This document shows, one piece after another, positions 9,978 to 18,347 of a DNA stretch of 33,868 bases. The translations under genes were made by a program, and so were the position numbers. The notes beneath the pieces were generated by a model. The model saw only the letters and a program-made list of their open reading frames with translations. It searched no databases and was not told the origin of the DNA. This DNA is from Christensenellaceae bacterium (GTDB lineage: Bacteria; Bacillota; Clostridia; Christensenellales; DTU072): assembly GCA_031278175.1 (NCBI GenBank), contig JAITLB010000040.1:1-33868 (forward strand), in the 5' to 3' direction. Each line of letters opens with the position of its first letter. The first letter of the stretch is position 1.

Positions 9978-10445
9978 TTACATTTCGGAATCATCAATAT
10001 CAATGTCATCATCGATAATATCGTCATCGAGATCAAGATCTAAGTCATCAATGAAAATATCATCGACACTCTTTGGATCGTCCGACAGTGCATCATCTTC
10101 CGTGCTCCATTCTTCATCACCTATTGCGTCAAGTGAGACTTCATCTGGTATGAATATGTCATCTTCTTCAACGACATCGATTTCTGTTGGATCATCATCA
10201 TTCCATTCATACTCGCTTGCGGCAATCGCTTTTAGTTTGTTTTGCTCCATTAAGCAGTTTTCGCAAAGGCGCTCGCCTTCTGCTATATAATTCTGATGAC
10301 ATCTTGGGCATAGCTCAAGATCATCATCCTCTACGTCTGCGTTAACTTGTACGCCTTTCATTTCCGCCAAGCAAATATCGCAATACTCTTTTTCATCCGT
10401 TATATAGTTAACTTCGCAGCGTGTACATTTTCTGTATTTGGCCAT
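9978..10445 (-). CDS. Double zinc-ribbon protein with hyper-acidic C-terminal tail (start trimmed from ORF-track 10493)
   Basis: MAKYRKCTRCEVNYITDEKEYCDICLAEMKG...LCPRCHQNYIAEGERLCENCLMEQ: two CxxC...CxxC units. Tail ...DDIFIDDLDLDLDDDIIDDDIDIDDSEM. ATG at 10445 is preceded by AAGGGTGGACTG (RBS). Confidence 0.82.
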   Translation of the reverse strand: MAKYRKCTRCEVNYITDEKEYCDICLAEMKGVQVNADVEDDDLELCPRCHQNYIAEGERLCENCLMEQNKLKAIAASEYEWNDDDPTEIDVVEEDDIFIPDEVSLDAIGDEEWSTEDDALSDDPKSVDDIFIDDLDLDLDDDIIDDDIDIDDSEM

Positions 10446-10635
10446 CAGTCCACCCTTCACTATGTTTTTGTATATTATATTTATGCCAGTCAAAAAAGTA
10501 AACTAATTTAACGCTAACAACTTAAAATTATTGTTGGTTTAATGTCTACTTTTTTGTCCACCTCAACTTTTAAGCGCACTCTTGTTAAGACAAGTGTAAA
10601 CGCATTAAAGTTAACGCGTGTTGCTTTAACTATTA

Positions 10636-10672
10636 CAAAAGCGCTCACCACAAAACACGAAGAGCACTTTTG
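10636..10672 (-). terminator. Probable rho-independent terminator after the lipoprotein gene
   Basis: CAAAAGCGCTC...GAGCACTTTTG inverted repeat (one mismatch), located just beyond the stop of 10698..12122. Confidence 0.45.
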
Positions 10673-10697
10673 TTATATTGAATATCAAAGCAAATTA

Positions 10698-12122
10698 TTA
10701 TGTCGTTAACAAAGCGACTTCATCCTCACCAGTTATTAAACTTAATTGTACAGGTGTCAATGATTCGGAGTCTCGCGGCAAAACCTTTGATAAATTGAGG
10801 TAATAGGTATAGTCTTTAGCATTGGTATTCCAAAAATAAATCAACCCTCCAATTTCCTCAGGTTGTAACCAAGTCGTGCTGTAGGATGATGTAAAGACCT
10901 CAACAGCCTCAGGTGCAAAATCAACGACATACCCCGTTTCGGTCTTCTCGAGGACTTTTAGTCTGCTTATCTTTGAAGATGCAGTGTAATAAATTTCGAT
11001 GCTGTTTTCAGCTTTAACCACTTTAAAGATAACCGCTGAATTTGGGATCAATGCTACGACATCTTTTACAAATTCGCCATTTATCTTTCTAAAGAGACAA
11101 ATATCTGTACTAAGTGTCGCGATAAGATTTTCATCATCAAGAAAATACAACTTTGTTATGTTGCGACCTGATGTGTAGCGGACTTCCTTGGTATGGTCAA
11201 AGCTGAGTGTTTGATCAAAGTCAAAAGAGTATGTTCCATTAGAGCGAGTATTAGGACCACTATCTGTTTTGGTGTAAACAAGTCGCAATTTATCGCCTAT
11301 ATAGAGCGACTCGACAAGAGCTAGTGTATATCCTGTTGAAATTTCTAGTGAAGCTGCTGGATATGACGGTTCATTGCCTACTATAACCTTTACAGGTGAC
11401 TCGCTACCTGCTCTATATGCCCAAACAACGTTATGCGTATCCGTTTTTACCTCAGCTGCCTTTATATAGAAAATAGCATTAACTAAAGCGTTTTCATCAT
11501 CGGCCCTTGGAGTCGAGTAGTATGAAGTGACATCTGTGTCGACTGTTTTATCCGTGAATTTTTTTGCATTTAAATCAATTTGATGCAACTCATTGCTACT
11601 ATTCATATATAGAATGTATCCGCTTACCACCTTGTATACTGGTGTATAATCGTCAAATTTTGCGATTACTTGTGTTCCAGTGCCGTCTAGTTTGCTTCTC
11701 ATCAAATACATTGCAGCCGTTCTCACTGCACCTGTTTTATCTTTATCAACAGATGGACTCGAATAATACAAATACCCATCTTGTATATACAAACCCGACG
11801 TGGCAACAGTGTTATAGACATTTTTGGGTACAATAACTACGTTCGTTTTATAATCTGGAATACCTTCTTCATTGATTTCTGCTCTTACAATGGCTCCTTT
11901 AAGCACATCACCATAAGAATTATCAACTGTATTGCCTGCATATCCATTTATATAATACAAATATTTACCTAGCTTTACGGCTAACCCACCATTTGATTGG
12001 ACAACGGCATTTGATAAATCATCAGTTGCTACTGCGTCTCTCTTATAATTTTCAGTACAACCTGCCAATGCCGCACCAACAACAAGTACGCATAGCAACA
12101 ATATGATAATTTTTTTGACCAT
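10698..12122 (-). CDS. Lipoprotein, beta-propeller-like (DUF5050-like) extracytoplasmic protein
   Basis: MVKKIIILLLCVLVVGAALAGC lipobox. Repeated short 'YLYYINGYAG', 'YLYYSSPSVD', 'YILYMNSSNELHQIDLN' strands typical of propeller-like DUF5050-type proteins. RBS GGGAGAAATTAGTAATG. Confidence 0.8.
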   Translation of the reverse strand: MVKKIIILLLCVLVVGAALAGCTENYKRDAVATDDLSNAVVQSNGGLAVKLGKYLYYINGYAGNTVDNSYGDVLKGAIVRAEINEEGIPDYKTNVVIVPKNVYNTVATSGLYIQDGYLYYSSPSVDKDKTGAVRTAAMYLMRSKLDGTGTQVIAKFDDYTPVYKVVSGYILYMNSSNELHQIDLNAKKFTDKTVDTDVTSYYSTPRADDENALVNAIFYIKAAEVKTDTHNVVWAYRAGSESPVKVIVGNEPSYPAASLEISTGYTLALVESLYIGDKLRLVYTKTDSGPNTRSNGTYSFDFDQTLSFDHTKEVRYTSGRNITKLYFLDDENLIATLSTDICLFRKINGEFVKDVVALIPNSAVIFKVVKAENSIEIYYTASSKISRLKVLEKTETGYVVDFAPEAVEVFTSSYSTTWLQPEEIGGLIYFWNTNAKDYTYYLNLSKVLPRDSESLTPVQLSLITGEDEVALLTT

Positions 12123-12520
12123 TACTAATTTCTCCCGGTCATAGTTTCAATTACATGCAATTCTGGTTTGCCACAGGCAAACTTAAAACTAGCAAAATAT
12201 ACTTCTCTAGCAAAACATTCTAATTTTGCTAAATATCCTAATATTATACAATATGAGCACTTGTCTTGCAACAATTGCAACATAGTAAATTACAATTTTC
12301 TCGACTGCTACGTGCTTTTAGTAAAAACCAGGGCATTAACTGCCCCAAATGCAAGTATATAAAGATTATTTTAAGAGCGCTACAGATTAACTGTAAATTT
12401 AGAGCCAGCACAAAAGCACATTAAATGCCCCTTAACTCACTCTAAATTTTTAAACAGCTAGCCCCGTCACTATAAAGTGATTTGATGCCTAACTAACTTT
12501 ACCTTAAAAATTTCATTCGC

Positions 12521-13366
12521 TTAAACGCTACAAAGTTTTATCAGCTCTGGTATGCCCTCTTCAAAATTGACACCAAATCTAATGTCAGTTTTTGCTTTAA
12601 ACGTACGATCTATGGATCCCACGGTATAATCGACAGCAATTTGTGTCGCCATCTCGGTCGATTTCCCTTTTGCTATCGCACCCACTAGAGCAGAACCAAA
12701 TACATCACCCGTGCCATGATAATATCCTTCTATACGTGGCTTAGACGAAAAAGAAAACACTCCTGTATTTTTATCATATGAGCGTGCGCCCAAATTAGTT
12801 TCATCGTGGTAAACACCTGTCAATACAACCTTGTTTGGTCCTAGTTTTGACAACTTCACAAGCATATCGTCTATATATGACTCTTCGTAAGGACCTTCTC
12901 TATACTGCTCATTTAAAATTAACGAGGCTTCTGTTATATTAGGCATAATTATATCCGCCATCTCGCAAAGCCTCTTCATACCTTGAGGAAAGTCCGAGTT
13001 GAATATCGAATATAATTTTCCGTTGTCAGCCATCACAGGATCGACAGCTATACTAGTACCCATTGCCTTATACTTCTCAAATATTTTTGCAACTAGATCT
13101 ATCTGCTCAAACGATCCTAAAAATCCTGTATATATAACATCAAATTTAAGTCCTAATGTCTCCCAATGTTTGCATATGGGTTCAATATCACACGTCAGAT
13201 CGCGATATGTAAAACCAGTAAAGCCACCTGTGTGAGTGGACAAGATTGCCGTGGGTAAGGCGACAGTCTCAATCCCCATAGCCGAAATTATAGGTAGTGC
13301 AACGGTCAATGAACAACGTCCAAAACATGAAATATCGTGTATTGCTAGTACTCTTTTTTGATACAT
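12521..13366 (-). CDS. pdxY: Pyridoxamine/pyridoxal kinase (ribokinase-like; start trimmed from ORF-track 13408)
   Basis: MYQKRVLAIHDISCFGRCSLTVALPIISAMGIETVALPTAILSTHTGGF, VDPVMADNGKLY, MPNITEASLI and YHGTGDVFGSALVGAI (GTGD motif). AAAGGAGGAATTGCATG RBS at the internal Met. pdxK versus pdxY naming cannot be resolved by eye. Confidence 0.85.
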   Translation of the reverse strand: MYQKRVLAIHDISCFGRCSLTVALPIISAMGIETVALPTAILSTHTGGFTGFTYRDLTCDIEPICKHWETLGLKFDVIYTGFLGSFEQIDLVAKIFEKYKAMGTSIAVDPVMADNGKLYSIFNSDFPQGMKRLCEMADIIMPNITEASLILNEQYREGPYEESYIDDMLVKLSKLGPNKVVLTGVYHDETNLGARSYDKNTGVFSFSSKPRIEGYYHGTGDVFGSALVGAIAKGKSTEMATQIAVDYTVGSIDRTFKAKTDIRFGVNFEEGIPELIKLCSV

Positions 13367-14010
13367 GCAATTCCTCCTTTGTGCGCTAATTCGCGCATTT
13401 TTTAACAACTGACTATTTCAGTTAACTATAAAATTATACATTCAATCGCAAAAAAATACAAACGTTTTACCCGCCCATCTCAAATTGCAACATTAACCTG
13501 AAAAAATTATATATCACCTAAATCTTCTTATTGACTGCTTTTGATGTCAAAACAAATTCAAAAGTGTTGCATGGGCTACAAACCAAAACCATGAAATTTA
13601 ACCCCTGTATTCTCGCTTACAGAAATTCTAGTGACCTCTACTGTTGAAATTTTTTGCAAGTGCATAATTTAGAATTAGCTAGTTGATTTAGCGTTTTACA
13701 TCTATCTACTAAGATATGTTGCATGTAAATGATCAAGGGGTGCTCAATGTTTGTGTTTGGTTATCTTTACTGGCGATATATCTATTGTGTCTTGCCAAAA
13801 TATATCAATTAAGGACTCAATTAATGTCCTTAACTGTTAGCATACTAAATATGTAAGAGTGCCCCAACGAAATTTACTGGTCTTTTGCGCGCATTATGCC
13901 TACAACACCTAGTCATATGACTTTTTACTAGCTTGAGAGCGGTTTATATGCCAAATTTTGTAATTATTTGATCAATTTCACATCTAATACTAATATTGAT
14001 AAATAATCAA

Positions 14011-14039
14011 TTGTAAATTTCGGTTTGTAATGATATAAT
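14011..14039 (+). promoter_or_regulatory. Sigma-A-type promoter for the c-di-GMP operon
   Basis: TTGTAA - 17 nt (ATTTCGGTTTGTAATGA) - TATAAT. Implies a leader of roughly 170 nt to the ATG at 14219. Confidence 0.6.
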
Positions 14040-14218
14040 AAACAAAAGTAGTCGCTGTATTTTTGCAATCTTGTAAAAGTAGACCGTAAATTTAGTGATA
14101 CAAGTTATTATAGAAACTTTTGGGTATTCTATCAGCACAACTTTTATATAGTGTAACAAATAGCGCAATGAGTCTTGCCTGTTTATACGTTAAGCTACTC
14201 ATACCTTAGGATAAATTT

Positions 14219-15748
14219 ATGACGAAAAATATCAAAATTGCGATGATTTTTCATTCCATTGCTACGGCTTTCGCGATCGTTAGTCGCTTAGCGGGTCTAA
14301 TCACTAGCGATATATATGTGGTTGTACAATCGCTCATATTTGCTGGTGCGACTACCTGCGCAATATTATTTAGCATTAGGGAAAGGACTGAACTGGATTC
14401 CCCAATACTAGAACTTGTGCGTAACTATATTCCTGGAGGATATGTAGAGTTTTACTTTGACGAAAAACTTACTATTCGATCTTATACACCAGGAATTTTG
14501 CGACATATGGGTTATATCGAATCGGATTTTGAAAAACTATTTAACAATAGCTTTCTTAATGCCGTAGCACCCGATGATCGTACTATGTTGCTAGAGCGTC
14601 TAAAAAGTGGTGCGGGTGCATTAAAGTCACAGCAAATACGATTTAGAGTGCTATCCGATGCTAGACAAATCATGCCTGTTGTCGCTCTTATTACATACAA
14701 TTTCTCTTTTGTTAAAAACGCGCCTAAGAAATCTCATTTAGTGGTGCGTTGTTTGCTTGTAGATTTTTCATCAGTCAAATCCGAGGAAGCCGATAGATCA
14801 CTAGAAGCCGAGCGCTATAAGATCGTAGCAGAGCAATCCGATGACATTGTTTTTGATTATAACGTGAGAGATCGCATACTATTCTTAAACAATCTATTCG
14901 AAAAGAAGTTTGGCTATAAGATAATGCCAACTACCGATTTAAGAACTGTTCTCGCTGGTGACGATGCTATAACAAGCCACGATGATGCCGAAAAATTAAT
15001 AGCACTCATCTCATCAAGTGAAGTATTTAATGAATTAAACTTGCGAATCAAAAAATTCGATGGGTCATTTATTTGGTGCAAATTGACTTCAACTGCGATA
15101 TATGGTGCAGATAGAAAGCCATATCGGCTCATAGGGAAAATTGTAGACATTGATGTCCCTGTAAAGGAAAAGGAGATTTTGCTAGAGAAAACACTCCGCG
15201 ATTCTCTTACAGGTCTCTATAACAAGGTGACTACTGAAAGCGTTATTACCGAATGTTTGCAAACATCACCTACAGATTCTCTCTATGCATTTGTATTATT
15301 AGACATTGATAACTTTAAATATATTAACGATAACTTCGGTCACATTTGCGGTGACAGGGTACTAGGTAAAATTGCAACAAACATATCCGCTCTGTTTAGA
15401 TCATCCGATATTATTGGAAGAGTCGGTGGTGATGAGTTTGTAGTGCTTATTAGAGATTTACCTAACGAAGCACATGCCATCAAAAAAACGGCGGCTATGT
15501 TGTCGTCGATTTACAGTGCATTTTCTTTAGAAAACGAAGGCTTTACTATTGCCGCCAGTGCTGGAATTGCTTTCTTTGCTAAACACGGAACAACATATTT
15601 GGAATTGTTTGACAAAGCAGATGCAGCCATGTACAAAGTTAAGAACAGCGGTAAAAACGCATATGCCGTGTACGATAACACAACACCTAGCATAAAAAAA
15701 GTAGCTTCGCTGGCTCGGGCTGGTAGTAGCACTGGAGTCAAGAAATGA
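14219..15748 (+). CDS. PAS-GGDEF diguanylate cyclase with N-terminal TM helices
   Basis: N-terminal hydrophobic segments; PAS-like 'YNVRDRILFLNNLFEKKFGY...FIWCKLTSTAIYGADRKPYRLIGKIVDI'; GGDEF domain DSLTGLYNK...LLDIDNFKYINDNFGHICGDRVL...RSSDIIGRVGGDEFVVLI. Both the active-site GGDEF and an RxxD I-site (RSSD, 5 aa upstream) are present. Confidence 0.95.
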   Translation: MTKNIKIAMIFHSIATAFAIVSRLAGLITSDIYVVVQSLIFAGATTCAILFSIRERTELDSPILELVRNYIPGGYVEFYFDEKLTIRSYTPGILRHMGYIESDFEKLFNNSFLNAVAPDDRTMLLERLKSGAGALKSQQIRFRVLSDARQIMPVVALITYNFSFVKNAPKKSHLVVRCLLVDFSSVKSEEADRSLEAERYKIVAEQSDDIVFDYNVRDRILFLNNLFEKKFGYKIMPTTDLRTVLAGDDAITSHDDAEKLIALISSSEVFNELNLRIKKFDGSFIWCKLTSTAIYGADRKPYRLIGKIVDIDVPVKEKEILLEKTLRDSLTGLYNKVTTESVITECLQTSPTDSLYAFVLLDIDNFKYINDNFGHICGDRVLGKIATNISALFRSSDIIGRVGGDEFVVLIRDLPNEAHAIKKTAAMLSSIYSAFSLENEGFTIAASAGIAFFAKHGTTYLELFDKADAAMYKVKNSGKNAYAVYDNTTPSIKKVASLARAGSSTGVKK

Positions 15749-18330
15749 AGAAACATTATTTTCGTATACTCCTACTTGCTGTCTCTGTGCTAATAGCTAT
15801 AAGTGTTATTTCCATTGTATACACTGGACAATATGCATCATATATACATTTGCGCTACGAAGCGGTCTATGATGTTTCACTGACTAACTCGACAACCTTT
15901 ATGGAAAAAGCCATTAATGAGGGGTTTGCCTTCCTATCTACACTGCAGTTTGGAGAACATGAAGCGACCTCGAGTGGATATTATTCTATCGGTAAGTTCG
16001 ACGCAACAACAATAAGAAAGCATGCAGTGGCGGATGAGGAAACAATAGATAGCAACCCTCTATCCGAGGCAGATTATAAGCGAATTTCGGCTCAAGGGAT
16101 AACAGATGAAAATGGCGATCCCCTTCAATATATTTTGTCGTATGGAAGGTTTTGGGATACTGATCTCATATTATACTCAAAACCGTCAACTAGTGTAGAT
16201 GGCGAATTCATCGTATTATACGAAAAACTTTCTGATTTTATCAAAAAAATACCGATTTTGAATTTGGATAACGTAATCTTAACAGACGATGACGGAATCG
16301 TTGTGGCATCCGCTAAAGAGTTTAACCATGACAAGTTATACTCAAAAGACTCGCCATCAGCTTTTTCGTATACGGAATTCGGAACAGTCAAAGACGAACA
16401 AAATCTAACAATTGACGTTGACGGTGTGCCTTGCTACTTAGTCAAAGCACCATTGAATATCCCTAATTACTATATGATAGGTTATATAAACCGCGCTGAA
16501 ATTGACAGTCAGATTCAAGATGACAATATTAGAAATATCATTTTTGTTATATTGACGGTCGCTTTCTCATTTGTCGGATCGGTATTAGTATTCTTGTCAT
16601 ATTACCATATTAGTCGCAGTTACGTTAACGTTGGAATAGGAAAGGGCAAATACAGTCTTTTTGTAAGTTTAGGTGGTGATATACTTAAAAAGAACAAAAA
16701 GTTTAAAGCAGAATTTGATTATGACACCGTTATTGGTTCGCTCATGAACAATCAAATGGGTGTCGAAAACCGCATGGGAAATCCCGATATCATACTGCAA
16801 TTAATTGACAGAAGTGGCGAAACCAGATATCTCCGCTTTTTATCCACTAAAACTATGTTCGGATACAGAATGCTCGGCACTGATTCAACTTCCATGATGA
16901 CAGTATACCTTGATGCTCTCTACTTGTCTAATTGCGATTACTTGACTAGACTGCCTAACCTTACGCAACTAGAGATCGATTATCAAAAGGCATGCTATGA
17001 TTACCCAGCAGAATATTTCTGCTTTGAGTATATTGATATGATGGATCTAGAGCGATATAAAGTAATGTTTGGACAAACATTCTACGATCAGTTGAAGATT
17101 AATTTTGCTAAGCGCTTGAACAGCATCTTTAACGGGATGGTCTATCAATCAAGCGACACACGTTTCATCATATTCACAAAAGATTCTACTATAACAAAGT
17201 TTTTGACTACAGAAGTAGACAAATACACCAGCTTGATCAATGCTCCAATACGAGTCGATACGCAATTTTTGATACTAGAATTCAAAGGTGGTTTCTGCAA
17301 ACCGTTCCTAGCAAAGGATAAGCCTGAGCTTGAAGATCTATTACAGCACGCGCGCTTAGCACTAAACGAGGCTACGGAATCAGCTGTCAGATATATTGTT
17401 GGATACTATGACACCTTGATGCAAGGCGACTCCGCTAAATATGCTAATCGCAATGCAATTATTGATTTGATCGAGTCGGGAATGCTAGCACTGCATTACC
17501 AACCACAGAAGCACTTGCATACTGGTGCGATAGTAGGCTTTGAAGCACTTACTCGCCCCAAAAGCCGTTTAAATATGCCCATCATCGATTTCATAGAGCA
17601 CGCTGAGCGTAACGGCAGTATAATCGAACTTGGAAATTTCGTATACAGGTCTGCAATGAGTTTTGCTAAGAAAATCGAAAACTCTGGTGTAATAATCGCT
17701 ATGAACGTGTCGCCAGTGCAATTGATGCAAGAGGGATTTGTATCCACATTCCTTCATTTTTATAGATCGTTTGCTCTAAAACCACACAGTATCGCTATAG
17801 AAATAACTGAATCATTCTTGATGTCAAACTACAACAGAGTATTGCGCATATTAAATATGTTAAACTCGGAAGGTGTAGATATTCACTTAGACGATTTTGG
17901 TACAGTTTATTCTTCAATGCTCTACCTTAAAAAGTTACCAATCAATACAATAAAAATAGATCGAGAGTTTGTAAAAGACGTTAATCTTAACGGTTATAGC
18001 AATATGATCATCGAAATAATATCTCGGTCAGCACTGCACTTAAAACTAAAATGTATAGGCGAAGGTGTAGAGACTGCCGAACAAGCAGAGGCGCTGCGAA
18101 AACTTGGTTGTGATATAATCCAAGGTTATTATGTCGGTCACGCGCTAGATGAAGCAAGTGCGCTGAAATTATTAGGCATCGAATATACTGGTGCCGATCC
18201 AAGCGAGGGCTTGGAATTGGATGAACCGCCGATAACCAGGACGCTAGAAGACACAATGGATCAGACGACTGAAACACAACCAAGCTCTGAGAATCAGACA
18301 GAAAATCAAACAGAAACTCCTGTCACTTGA
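15745..18330 (+). CDS. Membrane sensor with degenerate GGDEF and intact EAL c-di-GMP phosphodiesterase domain
   Basis: ATGA overlap with the upstream cyclase. N-terminal TM, extracytoplasmic sensory region (Cache-like), second TM (IIFVILTVAFSFVGSVLVFLSYYHI). GGDEF position replaced by 'YQSSDTRFIIFTKDS'. EAL domain GFEALTR, MNVSPVQL, IEITESFL, LDDFGTVYSSMLYLKKLPINTIKIDREFV, GEGVETAEQ, IIQGYYVGHAL retains the canonical catalytic motifs. Confidence 0.95.
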   Translation: MKKHYFRILLLAVSVLIAISVISIVYTGQYASYIHLRYEAVYDVSLTNSTTFMEKAINEGFAFLSTLQFGEHEATSSGYYSIGKFDATTIRKHAVADEETIDSNPLSEADYKRISAQGITDENGDPLQYILSYGRFWDTDLILYSKPSTSVDGEFIVLYEKLSDFIKKIPILNLDNVILTDDDGIVVASAKEFNHDKLYSKDSPSAFSYTEFGTVKDEQNLTIDVDGVPCYLVKAPLNIPNYYMIGYINRAEIDSQIQDDNIRNIIFVILTVAFSFVGSVLVFLSYYHISRSYVNVGIGKGKYSLFVSLGGDILKKNKKFKAEFDYDTVIGSLMNNQMGVENRMGNPDIILQLIDRSGETRYLRFLSTKTMFGYRMLGTDSTSMMTVYLDALYLSNCDYLTRLPNLTQLEIDYQKACYDYPAEYFCFEYIDMMDLERYKVMFGQTFYDQLKINFAKRLNSIFNGMVYQSSDTRFIIFTKDSTITKFLTTEVDKYTSLINAPIRVDTQFLILEFKGGFCKPFLAKDKPELEDLLQHARLALNEATESAVRYIVGYYDTLMQGDSAKYANRNAIIDLIESGMLALHYQPQKHLHTGAIVGFEALTRPKSRLNMPIIDFIEHAERNGSIIELGNFVYRSAMSFAKKIENSGVIIAMNVSPVQLMQEGFVSTFLHFYRSFALKPHSIAIEITESFLMSNYNRVLRILNMLNSEGVDIHLDDFGTVYSSMLYLKKLPINTIKIDREFVKDVNLNGYSNMIIEIISRSALHLKLKCIGEGVETAEQAEALRKLGCDIIQGYYVGHALDEASALKLLGIEYTGADPSEGLELDEPPITRTLEDTMDQTTETQPSSENQTENQTETPVT

Positions 18331-18347
18331 AAATAAACGAGGTAAAC

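Noticed and set aside
10003-10290. 95-aa plus-strand Ser-rich ORF
   Set aside because: Exact antisense of the Asp/Glu-rich tail of the zinc-ribbon gene; the composition is a mirror artefact.
12168-12362. 64-aa plus-strand ORF in the intergenic region, with a TAGCAAAA/TTTTGCTA hairpin (12208-12231)
   Set aside because: Low-complexity Asn/Lys-rich reading of AT-rich DNA, no RBS; the hairpin lacks a T-run and has no clear role.
13409-14218. Possible c-di-GMP riboswitch upstream of the GGDEF gene
   Set aside because: No GEMM core sequence was recognised by eye on the plus strand; needs an Infernal search before any claim.
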